Origin: Anaerolineaceae bacterium
GTDB taxonomy: Bacteria > Chloroflexota > Anaerolineae > Aggregatilineales > Phototrophicaceae
Assembly: GCA_007693385.1 (NCBI GenBank)
Contig: REDR01000052.1
Coordinates: forward strand, 1-55,942
DNA: 55,942 nt
Reading direction: 5' to 3'
The position numbers and the translations under genes were made by a program. The notes beneath the pieces were generated by a model that was not told where the DNA came from, made no database searches, and saw only the letters and a program-made list of their open reading frames with translations. Shown piece by piece: positions 16,356-23,500 of the stretch. Positions within the stretch are counted from its first letter, which is position 1, and each line of letters starts with the position of its first letter.

Positions 16356-17383
16356 TGTGTCACCGTCACTTTCGATAACCCCCGCGGCTTATCCACCGCG
16401 TAACCGCGTACAATCGCTTGATTCATGGCGAATACCTGACCGGGCACGACGGCCACCACCGGCGATAACCACTCCGGCATGTCCGGTATACGCATGGTCT
16501 TGACGCCGGAATCCAGTGCGCGGTCATCGTTACTGATGACCAGCAATTCCGCGCCGCGCTCGCTCAATTCCGCCAGCAGGTCAAGCATGTTGTCCAGCGT
16601 TTTGCCCTTCGGCGCGACGGCCATCACCGGAAAGCCTTCCCCGACGACGGCAATCGGCCCGTGCCGGAAATCGGCTTCGCTGTAGGCGTCGCTGATGATG
16701 TAGCAAAGCTCTTTGACCTTCAGCTTGATTTCAAAAGCGGTGGCATAGTTATAGCCACGCCCGATCACCACGAACTGATTCATATAGCGGTAACGCTCCG
16801 CCCAGTGTGCGATATGGGTGATCTGCGTGAGCGTCTGCTCCATCGCGTCCGGCAAGGCCAGCAGATTCTCGCGCATCTCGTCATCGTCGGCATAGGCGGT
16901 CACTAGCGCGGCGATGGCGGTCAATTGCGCGGTGTATGTCTTGGTCGCCGCGATGCTGATCTCTTCTTCAGCCAGCAGATCAATGTGGTGTTTGGCGGTC
17001 TGCGCCAGTGGTGATTCCGGATCGTTGGTGATGCTGATCGTCAGGCCGCCGTTCGCGTTGGCGTCGTCCAACACGCGCCGCACATCTTCCGCCTGTCCGC
17101 TTTGCGAGATGCCGATGACCAGTGCCCGACTGAGGTCGGGCGGTTGCCCGTACAGCGTATGCAGGGACGGCGCACTCAGGCCGACGCTCAAGCCCGCCCG
17201 CGCCCCGAATAGATATTGTGCATAGCGGGCGGCGTTGTCGCTGGTGCCGCGTGCCGCGATGCACACAAAAGCCGGATCAAATTCGCGCACGCTGGCCGCG
17301 ATAGCTTCTATATTCTCGTTTTGCTCGGCCAGAAAACGCGCTAATACGCCGGGCTGTTCGTTGATCTCTTTCTGTAAATACAT
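16352..17383 (-). CDS. SIS-domain sugar-phosphate isomerase/deaminase (GlmS-C / NagB-II-like)
   Basis: 343 residues with two SIS domains (about 30-180 and 195-335). Motifs match the isomerase half of GlmS and the NagB-II/AgaS group: CIAARGTSDNAARYAQYLFG, VIGISQSGQAEDV with the phosphate-binding serines, TNDPESPLA, AATKTYTAQL, FVVIGRGYNYATAFEIKLKVKEL and SEADFRHGPIAV. The C-terminus DKPRGLSKVTVTQ is the GlmS-type tail that closes the active site. There is no glutamine amidotransferase half, so deamination or isomerisation of an amino-sugar phosphate is likelier than synthesis. AAAGG precedes ATG 17383. Coupling with the ROK kinase suggests an amino-sugar use pathway, kinase then deaminase. Confidence 0.88.
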   Translation of the reverse strand: MYLQKEINEQPGVLARFLAEQNENIEAIAASVREFDPAFVCIAARGTSDNAARYAQYLFGARAGLSVGLSAPSLHTLYGQPPDLSRALVIGISQSGQAEDVRRVLDDANANGGLTISITNDPESPLAQTAKHHIDLLAEEEISIAATKTYTAQLTAIAALVTAYADDDEMRENLLALPDAMEQTLTQITHIAHWAERYRYMNQFVVIGRGYNYATAFEIKLKVKELCYIISDAYSEADFRHGPIAVVGEGFPVMAVAPKGKTLDNMLDLLAELSERGAELLVISNDDRALDSGVKTMRIPDMPEWLSPVVAVVPGQVFAMNQAIVRGYAVDKPRGLSKVTVTQ

Positions 17384-17460
17384 GGGTTACCTTTCTGCTG
17401 TTTTAATTTCAATGAGATTTTTTGCGCCGACGCCCATCGGTTAGGGCGTCGCCCTGTCAG

Positions 17461-19407
17461 CTATAAGTCACGTAGAAATGTATTATAGATCGGCTGGCGC
17501 GGCGTACCGTCCGCCCGCACAAGGCCGTAACCGTTATCCATGCCATCCGCCCAAGCATACCACACCGCCGCCGCCACCTGTCCCGGGTAACGGCTGTAAA
17601 TGCGGTTCATGAAGCCGGTGATATAGTCGTTCACTTCGGCGGCGAATTGGTCTTGCCCGTTCAGGTCAAGCGTGCCCCATTCGGTGATCCATAGCGGCTT
17701 GTTGGGCAATACCGCCGCCCATCGCTCGATGGACTCCGCGATGGAGCCGAAATTGCTGAATCGTGAATCCTGTGCGCCGCGCCCATACGGATGAAACGCG
17801 ATGCCGTCCGGCAGAACGTCGGCGGGCATGTGGCGCAGTGCTTCGCGCATGTAGGCGGGGCCGTTGTGCGGCCCGCTCGCGTGGCCGCCGGTGATGATCT
17901 TCGCGGCGCTATCGTGGCGACGTATCGCCCGAATCGACTCCGCTAGCAGATGGCCGTAATGCGCGGGTGGCACCGGCACGGCGGCGCGGGCGTGTTCCGG
18001 CGGTGTGTCCTGTTCGTTCCATATCTGATAAGCATAAACCCAGTTGCGCTTGCACATCTGCGCGGCGACTTGCCCCGCCATCTGCGCGAAACGTCCGGTC
18101 AATTGCCGCCATTTAGCGCTGTCCATGCGCTCCCACACATACCCCTGACCTTCGCCGAATGTCTGGTGCGTCAAAGTCAATATCACGCGGATTCCGGCGT
18201 CCGCGTAGGCTTCTATCAGGTCGCAGTAACGATTGAATGCGGCGTTCACGTCGGTATTGCCATAGCATCGCGGATCGTCCGGCGCGTAAGCCGGATTATA
18301 TGATATGTTGTACGTCAGGCGCACCCACCCCAGCGAGCGGACGACATCGGCGGGCGGCGTGCCTAACGGATGATCGATGTCCAGATTAACGCCCGGGATC
18401 GCGATTCCGGCGATGCCCTCCGGCGGGTCTTGTACGCTGACCGCATCCAGATAAGACGCATCGCAGAACGCATCCCAGCGTCCGGCAAAGCGCACCCTCA
18501 GCCATTCGCCGCGCTGTCCGACGCGCTTCAGGATTTCGCCATGCGTCGCCGGTGACTCGATGCGATCCGCCGCGCCGACGACGCCGATGATGTCGCCGTG
18601 CAATCCCCGCGCCGAGCGCACGCGCAACGCCGAGACATTCGGGCGCAAGCGCAGGCCATGACAGTAAATGAACTCGGCGGGGTCTACCACGTTGGGCAAC
18701 TTCAAGCCGTGCATCCCGCCCGCCAATCGTTGCACCACAATTTTGATCTGATCCGCGCTCGCTTTGCCGATAGCCTGCCCACTTTCGACGGACTCGCCGA
18801 CCTGCACCGCAATATCCAGCAATCCGGCGTATGTGGTGCGGAACGCTAGATTATCGACGACGGATGTAATCTGCACATAAGCGCCATAGTTCAGCGCGTC
18901 ATTAGCCGGGACGACCTGCGACACGACGCCATCCGCGCCCGCCTGCACATCTTCGCCGGTGCTAGCGGTGATGTCGATGCCTTCGTGTTGGCGCGTCGGT
19001 GCGTTCAGGAAGGGGTGCAGGATTCGCGCCGGACGCGCCCGCGTCGGCCAGTTCAGCACGAATTGATTGTAGACGTGTTGCGGGGTGTTGCGCGTTTCGC
19101 CGTAGCGATCACCGTCAGCGATGCGCCGCGCCAGTTCCGCCCGCAGAGCGTCCGGCGTCGTCACGCGGATGACATCCACCTTAGCGATCATCGGGAGCGC
19201 CCGCCGGATGTGATAGTGCGCGTCGTCATACGCCCACATGCCGGGCAGTTCGATGACGCTCACCGTCGAGAAGTAGCTGAGGTGCGTGCCGTCTACATCG
19301 CGCACAATAGCCACCTGATCGAACGTCTGGCGATAAGCGTGAACCGCGTCTATCCAGTCGGCGAAGTCTTTGTCGGGTAGGACGAAAGCGTGCGAAATCA
19401 ATGACAT
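17461..19407 (-). CDS. LytM-like / SH3-like / clan GH-A glycoside hydrolase fusion
   Basis: 648 residues with no signal peptide or membrane helix. Residues 1-127 are unassigned. Residues 128-245 resemble an M23/LytM peptidase fold (HEGIDIT, then ASTGEDVQAGADGVVSQV with His141 and Asp145), but the second motif LHFE is absent, so it is probably not catalytic. Residues 258-322 look like a bacterial SH3 domain (LRVRSARG ... GEWLRVRF). Residues 335-648 form a TIM-barrel hydrolase with acid/base Glu465 in IWNEQD and nucleophile Glu576 in WITEWGT, as in GH5/GH39-type families. A cell-wall or exopolysaccharide substrate is plausible given the first two domains. GGGGAG lies 7 bases before the ATG. Absence of an export signal is odd for such a protein. 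Confidence 0.85.
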   Translation of the reverse strand: MSLISHAFVLPDKDFADWIDAVHAYRQTFDQVAIVRDVDGTHLSYFSTVSVIELPGMWAYDDAHYHIRRALPMIAKVDVIRVTTPDALRAELARRIADGDRYGETRNTPQHVYNQFVLNWPTRARPARILHPFLNAPTRQHEGIDITASTGEDVQAGADGVVSQVVPANDALNYGAYVQITSVVDNLAFRTTYAGLLDIAVQVGESVESGQAIGKASADQIKIVVQRLAGGMHGLKLPNVVDPAEFIYCHGLRLRPNVSALRVRSARGLHGDIIGVVGAADRIESPATHGEILKRVGQRGEWLRVRFAGRWDAFCDASYLDAVSVQDPPEGIAGIAIPGVNLDIDHPLGTPPADVVRSLGWVRLTYNISYNPAYAPDDPRCYGNTDVNAAFNRYCDLIEAYADAGIRVILTLTHQTFGEGQGYVWERMDSAKWRQLTGRFAQMAGQVAAQMCKRNWVYAYQIWNEQDTPPEHARAAVPVPPAHYGHLLAESIRAIRRHDSAAKIITGGHASGPHNGPAYMREALRHMPADVLPDGIAFHPYGRGAQDSRFSNFGSIAESIERWAAVLPNKPLWITEWGTLDLNGQDQFAAEVNDYITGFMNRIYSRYPGQVAAAVWYAWADGMDNGYGLVRADGTPRQPIYNTFLRDL

Positions 19408-19554
19408 GGTATCTCCCCGCGTTAACCGGTAATCAAGGCATCATACGCCCTAACTCTATTGTATGCGATAACGCGGTTTCCGTGTGCAAAGAGTAGCGAC
19501 GCGATGTATTGCGCCCGCGTTGGGTTACACCGTGTTTGCCAGATCGCCAAAATT

Positions 19555-19576
19555 GCGGCGTAGCACGCTACGCCGC
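19555..19576 (-). terminator. Hairpin at the end of the MgtC-family gene
   Basis: GCGGCGTAG / CTACGCCGC, perfect 9-bp stem with a 4-base loop, starting at the stop codon and followed on the minus strand by AATTTT. The inner 18 bases are the same palindrome as the terminator at 3518-3537. Confidence 0.6.
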
Positions 19577-20532
19577 TAATTGGATTTCTCTTTGCTGTCC
19601 TCACTGCTCTTGCTCTGGCGCTTTTTGGGGTAAAGTATGCGCCGGTTGGGGCGGTTATTGACGCTATCATTCAGCGACTTCGAGACGCTGTATTCCGGCT
19701 CGTTGAGGTCTTCCAGCAGATTGTCGTCGTCCAGATTCATCTGCTTGACTTGCTGTTCAGTCGCCTTACGCATCTCTTTGATGGACTGCACCAGATCATC
19801 AGCATCTTCGACTTCTAGCGCCGCCACATCGACGCGCACGATAGATTTGACGGTCAATAGCTGGCGCACCAGACGCGGCACATTCTCCGCACGGATCGGG
19901 CGGGTTAATTCGACGCGCAACACCGCGCTATCGCCCGACTCGGGGAGTACGGTTGCCCGCTTGACCGGCACGCTCAGGCGATCCAGCGCGGCCAACGCCT
20001 TACCCACCGAGCGATTGTCGTCTTTCAGGTGCAATTTCAGGTCGTTCATCGCTTCGCCGCGCCCCAGCCGCACCTCCACCCATTCCAGCGTGGTTAAGGT
20101 GAATAAAATCAGCAAGGTCGCCATCGTCGCCAGCCAGCCCAACCCGACGCCGACGGTGATCCCGATGCCCGCCGATCCCCAGATGCTAGCGGCGGTGGTT
20201 AGCCCGCGAACCGTCGTGCCATGCCGCAAAATCGCGCCCGCACCCAGAAAGCCAATGCCGGAGACGACATAACTCGCCACACGCATCGGATCGCGCATTT
20301 CCGTGTCGAACATCGAATACGCGCCAGCCATCGTCATCAATGACGCGCCCAGCCCAACCAGAATATGCGGGCGAAAGCCGCTAGCACGTTCATGCTCGGA
20401 GCGCTCCAGTCCGATCATCCCGCACAGCACGACGACCAGCAATAATCGCCCCATCAAGACCGGATCGAGCGTGCCGAATACCGGCTCGATGATAACTTCG
20501 ATGTCGCGCAGTAGCGCTATTAAATCGGACAT
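19576..20532 (-). CDS. MgtC/SapB-family membrane protein with C-terminal extension
   Basis: 318 residues. The MgtC core (about 25-150) is clear: RLLLVVVLCGMIGLERSEHERASGFRPHILVGLGASLMTM, then YVVSGIGFLGAGAILRHG and VRGLTTAASIWGSAGIGITVG. Four to five membrane helices precede a soluble domain of about 80 residues (160-245) with ACT-like alternation, and a charged, low-complexity tail ending KSSEDSKEKSN. MgtC proteins in other bacteria are membrane regulators induced by low magnesium; ion transport by the family itself is doubtful. GAGGAA precedes ATG 20532. It lies 17 bases after the ferritin-like gene and is surely co-transcribed with it. The long leader at 20994-21441 probably controls both. 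Confidence 0.9.
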   Translation of the reverse strand: MSDLIALLRDIEVIIEPVFGTLDPVLMGRLLLVVVLCGMIGLERSEHERASGFRPHILVGLGASLMTMAGAYSMFDTEMRDPMRVASYVVSGIGFLGAGAILRHGTTVRGLTTAASIWGSAGIGITVGVGLGWLATMATLLILFTLTTLEWVEVRLGRGEAMNDLKLHLKDDNRSVGKALAALDRLSVPVKRATVLPESGDSAVLRVELTRPIRAENVPRLVRQLLTVKSIVRVDVAALEVEDADDLVQSIKEMRKATEQQVKQMNLDDDNLLEDLNEPEYSVSKSLNDSVNNRPNRRILYPKKRQSKSSEDSKEKSN

Positions 20533-20549
20533 AAGCGTTCCTCGTCAGT

Positions 20550-20993
20550 TCATGAACGGCGGGCAAATTCGCGCAATAGGTTGGCGGCTTCGCGCTGGCG
20601 ACGCACATCACCGCGCTTGATCCAGCGTAGCCACATCAGCGCATAGCGCGGATTGATCTTGACCAGCGCCGCCCGCCACAACCGCCCCAACGCCGTCCCG
20701 ATCTGTCGGGGTGGCTTGGCGCCTAGCCTCTTGAGTAATTTAGCGCGGCGCTTCAATTGCTCCGCCTCCGCCAATTGCAAACGCCCGTAGAGTTGTTTGC
20801 TGGCGGGCTTGGCGGTGCGCTCTGCTAACTGCTGGTATAAATCAAACGCGATCTGCTCGTGCTGGTAAATACGGCGCATGTGATTCACTATTTTGCGATG
20901 TGCCACCCGCGCTGAAAGGTCGCTGTGCCTCTGGATGTCGAAGGCGGTGATGCCACCGTTGCCGTCGCGTGTCCAGTTGGTTGTTGTCATCAT
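20550..20993 (-). CDS. Ferritin-like (rubrerythrin-type) protein with degenerate metal site
   Basis: 147 residues, basic. Residues 30-92 resemble the rubrerythrin-like helix pair found alone or at the N-terminus of CCC1/VIT-type iron transporters: IYQHEQIAFDLYQQLAE, then LYGRLQLAEAEQLKRRAKLLKRLG. Glu46, Glu76 and Glu78 are present, but the usual ExxH ligand is ExxK (Lys81), and the second half of the four-helix bundle is short and very basic. Iron binding is therefore doubtful. AGGAG sits 9 bases before the first of two ATG codons. It is first in an operon with the MgtC-family gene and is preceded by an attenuator-like leader. Confidence 0.7.
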   Translation of the reverse strand: MMTTTNWTRDGNGGITAFDIQRHSDLSARVAHRKIVNHMRRIYQHEQIAFDLYQQLAERTAKPASKQLYGRLQLAEAEQLKRRAKLLKRLGAKPPRQIGTALGRLWRAALVKINPRYALMWLRWIKRGDVRRQREAANLLREFARRS

Positions 20994-21017
20994 GATGTTT
21001 TTCTCCTAACTGACCGG

Positions 21018-21050
21018 TCATCTGAACTGATTGATGCGATATAGGCTCAT
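21018..21050 (-). CDS. Possible 10-codon upstream ORF
   Basis: ATG at 21050 reads MSLYRINQFR then TGA. It lies 14 to 15 bases after a full AAAGGAGG site, longer than ideal. The same ribosome site is ideally spaced to a TTG at 21057 that opens a 71-codon frame overlapping the ferritin-like gene. Only one, or neither, may be translated. Confidence 0.25.
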   Translation of the reverse strand: MSLYRINQFR

Positions 21051-21215
21051 CACACAACGGGTTTACCTCCTTTCTCGCTTGGCAAGGCGTTTGTTCCGCA
21101 TAAATGAACGCGAAAAGAACGCACGCGACTATGATCTGCGACGGGGCAACGTGACGGCCTCAAATGTCGTCAGCCGTCATCTTGAACATCTTTTGCGGTT
21201 GGGGGGACGTGAATC

Positions 21216-21247
21216 AAAAACCCCGACCTGTGGCAGTGGGTCGGGGT
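21216..21247 (-). terminator. Terminator/attenuator within the leader
   Basis: CCCCGACC / GGTCGGGG, an 8-bp stem with a 10-base loop (21221-21246), followed on the minus strand by TTTTTG. It lies 39 bases after the stop of the 21-codon ORF and about 220 bases before the ferritin-like start. Confidence 0.8.
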
Positions 21248-21284
21248 GCATCTGTCAAAAGGGGATGACGAAAAAATTACGACC

Positions 21285-21350
21285 TCATTCCCAGCGCCGA
21301 ACCACCTGCAAGTTATTCAACTGTTCGTTGCTACTAGAATAGTCGTCCAT
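21285..21350 (-). CDS. Short ORF, 21 residues, candidate leader peptide or small protein
   Basis: ATG at 21350 reads MDDYSSSNEQ, then LNNLQVVRRWE and TGA. It has a weak GAAAG ribosome site 5 bases upstream and sits between a strong promoter and a terminator, so it is the only coding candidate of that short transcript. The peptide is hydrophilic with an acidic start and a VVRRWE end. I do not recognise it. It contains no run of one amino acid typical of classical biosynthetic attenuators. Confidence 0.45.
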   Translation of the reverse strand: MDDYSSSNEQLNNLQVVRRWE

Positions 21351-21377
21351 CGTTTCTTTCGCTTGTAAAAACCATGA

Positions 21378-21400
21378 CGCCATAGAATATTACTATGGCG
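21378..21400 (-). other. Hairpin at the predicted 5' end of the leader RNA
   Basis: CGCCATAG / CTATGGCG, a perfect 8-bp stem with a 7-base AT loop, beginning about 6 bases after the predicted transcription start. It could stabilise the RNA or serve as an operator, being a perfect inverted repeat. Confidence 0.5.
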
Positions 21401-21412
21401 CAACGGGATGTC

Positions 21413-21441
21413 ATGTTAACGCACATCAAACCGAATGTCAA
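21413..21441 (-). promoter_or_regulatory. Strong sigma-70 type promoter of the leader transcript
   Basis: On the minus strand TTGACA (21441-21436), a 17-base spacer and TAACAT (21418-21413). The -35 is consensus and the spacing ideal; the start should be near 21406. It is divergent from ilvD, whose ATG is at 21563. Confidence 0.7.
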
Positions 21442-21562
21442 GCAATTCTGTTCGCCATCGCGCCGCATCACACCGTATTTTGCGCCGCGCTACGTTGCGC
21501 CTTTGTGCATCATGCGGCATACTTAACCGCTAGAATTTAATCGAATATTTAGAGAGAGTATC

Positions 21563-23305
21563 ATGAGCGACTCACCAGAAATCCGTGACGAATTACGCCA
21601 ACTCAACCGCCGTAGCCGAACGCTGGTATCCGGCAATGACCGCGCCGCCGCCCGCGCCATGCTCAAAGCTATCGGCCTGACCGATGACGACCTCGCCAAG
21701 CCGATCATCGCCGTCGCCAACACATGGACGGAAGTCGGCCCGTGTAACTTCCATCTGCGCCGACTAGGGGCGAAGGTCAAAGAAGGCATCCGGCGGGCGG
21801 GCGGCACACCGCTAGAATTCAACACCATCAGCATCAGTGACGGCATCACGATGGGCACGGACGGCATGAAGGCGTCGCTCATCAGCCGCGAATTGATCGC
21901 CGATAGCATCGAGCTAGTCACCCGCGCCAATTATTTCGACGGCGTGATCGCGCTTTCGTCGTGCGATAAGACCATCCCCGGCACCATCATGGCGCTGATC
22001 CGCCTCAATATCCCGTCGCTGATGCTGTACGGCGGCACGATTATGCCCGGCAAGTTCAGCGGCGAATATCCGGTGAAATCCAAGACCGGCGAAGTCGAAC
22101 ACGACAAAGATGTGAACATCGTCCACGTATTCGAGGCCATCGGTGCCCGCGCATCCGGCCAGATCACCGACGAGCAACTCAAAGCGATTGAGGACATCGC
22201 CTGTCCCGGACCCGGCGCCTGTGCCGGACAATTCACCGCCAATACCATGTCCACGATGGCCGCCATTATGGGCATCAGTCCGATGGGCATGAATGACGTG
22301 CCCGCCGTCGCGGAGGAGAAAGACGACATCGCCATGCAAGCCGGCGCGATGGTGCTGGACTTGATCGCCCGCGATATGACGCCGGATAAGATCATCACAC
22401 GGCAGGCGCTAGAGAATGCCGTCGCCGTCGCCACCGGCACCGGCGGTAGCACCAACGCGGTACTGCACACGCTAGCCTTCGCCCGCGAAGCCGGTATCGA
22501 CTTCACCATCGACGACATCGAAGCGATCAGCCGCCGCACGCCGATTCTAGCCGATATGACGCCCACCGGACGCTATAACGCGCTCGATGTCTACAAGGCG
22601 GGCGGCATTCGCCTGTTGGCGCAACGACTGCTAGAAGGTGGCTATTTGCAGGGCGAAGCACTGACCGTCACCGGTAACACGCTCGCACACGAGGCGCAGT
22701 CCGCCACCGAGACGCCCGGCCAGCAGGTCATCCTGCCGCTTTCCGCGCCGATCAAGCCGACCGGTGGCCTTGTCGTATTGAAGGGCAATCTCGCGCCGCG
22801 TGGCGCGGTGGTCAAGCTGAAAGGTGATGAACCGCAATATCACAAAGGCCCGGCGCGTATCTTCAACCGTGAGGAAGAAGCGATGCAGGCGGTGCAATCC
22901 CAGCAGATCAAAGCCGGTGATGTGGTCATTGTGCGTTATGAAGGGCCAATCGGCGGGCCGGGAATGCGCGAGATGCTCAGCGTGACCGCCGCCATCGTCG
23001 GGCAAGGGCTGGGGCAGGATGTGATGTTGCTGACCGATGGCCGCTTCAGTGGTGGCACACGCGGCCTGATGATCGGCCATTGTGCGCCGGAAGCGATGGT
23101 CGGCGGCCCCATCGGGCTATTGCGTGAAGGCGACATCATCGAAGTGAACGTCGCGGAGCGTAGCCTCAATGTGCTGATTAGCGATGACGAGATGGCACGC
23201 CGCCGCGCCGATTGGTCGCCGCCCGCGCCGAACTATACATCCGGCGTGATGGCGAAATATGCGCGTCTGGCGCGTCAAGCTGACGACGGCGCGACAACCG
23301 TTTAG
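21563..23305 (+). CDS. ilvD: Dihydroxy-acid dehydratase
   Basis: 580 residues, near the family length. It converts 2,3-dihydroxy-isovalerate and 2,3-dihydroxy-3-methylvalerate to the 2-oxo acids in valine, isoleucine, leucine and pantothenate synthesis. Cluster and active-site segments are in order: [81 protein letters not shown], and the C-terminal [26 protein letters not shown] with the catalytic serine. The three cysteines of the iron-sulfur ligands can be located in PCN, SSCDK and GACAG. AGAGAGAG precedes the ATG. No other branched-chain genes are adjacent. A 7-bp hairpin (23322-23346, GAGGCCG / CGGCCTC) follows without a T run. Confidence 0.98.
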   Translation: MSDSPEIRDELRQLNRRSRTLVSGNDRAAARAMLKAIGLTDDDLAKPIIAVANTWTEVGPCNFHLRRLGAKVKEGIRRAGGTPLEFNTISISDGITMGTDGMKASLISRELIADSIELVTRANYFDGVIALSSCDKTIPGTIMALIRLNIPSLMLYGGTIMPGKFSGEYPVKSKTGEVEHDKDVNIVHVFEAIGARASGQITDEQLKAIEDIACPGPGACAGQFTANTMSTMAAIMGISPMGMNDVPAVAEEKDDIAMQAGAMVLDLIARDMTPDKIITRQALENAVAVATGTGGSTNAVLHTLAFAREAGIDFTIDDIEAISRRTPILADMTPTGRYNALDVYKAGGIRLLAQRLLEGGYLQGEALTVTGNTLAHEAQSATETPGQQVILPLSAPIKPTGGLVVLKGNLAPRGAVVKLKGDEPQYHKGPARIFNREEEAMQAVQSQQIKAGDVVIVRYEGPIGGPGMREMLSVTAAIVGQGLGQDVMLLTDGRFSGGTRGLMIGHCAPEAMVGGPIGLLREGDIIEVNVAERSLNVLISDDEMARRRADWSPPAPNYTSGVMAKYARLARQADDGATTV

Positions 23306-23500
23306 ACGCGGTATGGATGCGGAGGCCGGACGATGGATTCGGCCTCTAGCAGGGCATACAAACGCAATTTTAATTGGATTCAAAATATATTCTAGCCGCA
23401 CACACGCCATTTCATGAGACAATGAAACATGACGCCCCTTTTGTTAATCAATGGTTTCAGGGGAGTTTAACTGCTCGTGGATGCTATAAGGCGGGAATAG

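Larger units (their letters stand above)
20994..21405 (-). promoter_or_regulatory. Long 5' leader with short ORFs and a terminator, upstream of the ferritin-like/MgtC operon
   Basis: The 569-base gap 20994-21562 holds no ordinary gene. Reading on the minus strand from a strong promoter at 21441-21413, the order is: a perfect hairpin at the predicted 5' end (21378-21400), a 21-codon ORF (21350-21285), a terminator hairpin with TTTTT (21246-21216), a second inverted repeat GACGGC / GCCGTC (21153-21178), a full Shine-Dalgarno AAAGGAGG (21072-21065) followed by a 10-codon ORF (21050-21018) or a TTG start at 21057, and then the ferritin-like gene. The arrangement fits attenuation, but it may instead be an independent short transcript. 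Confidence 0.5.

Noticed and set aside
17428-17451. CGACGCCC / GGGCGTCG hairpin between the hydrolase and SIS genes
   Set aside because: An 8-bp stem is real, but on the transcribed strand it is followed by an A run rather than T, so I do not call it a terminator.
20842-21057. 71-codon frame from TTG 21057 behind a perfect Shine-Dalgarno
   Set aside because: Most of it overlaps the ferritin-like gene in another frame and the protein is His/Arg/Gln-rich like a shadow. The ribosome site itself is reported as a finding.
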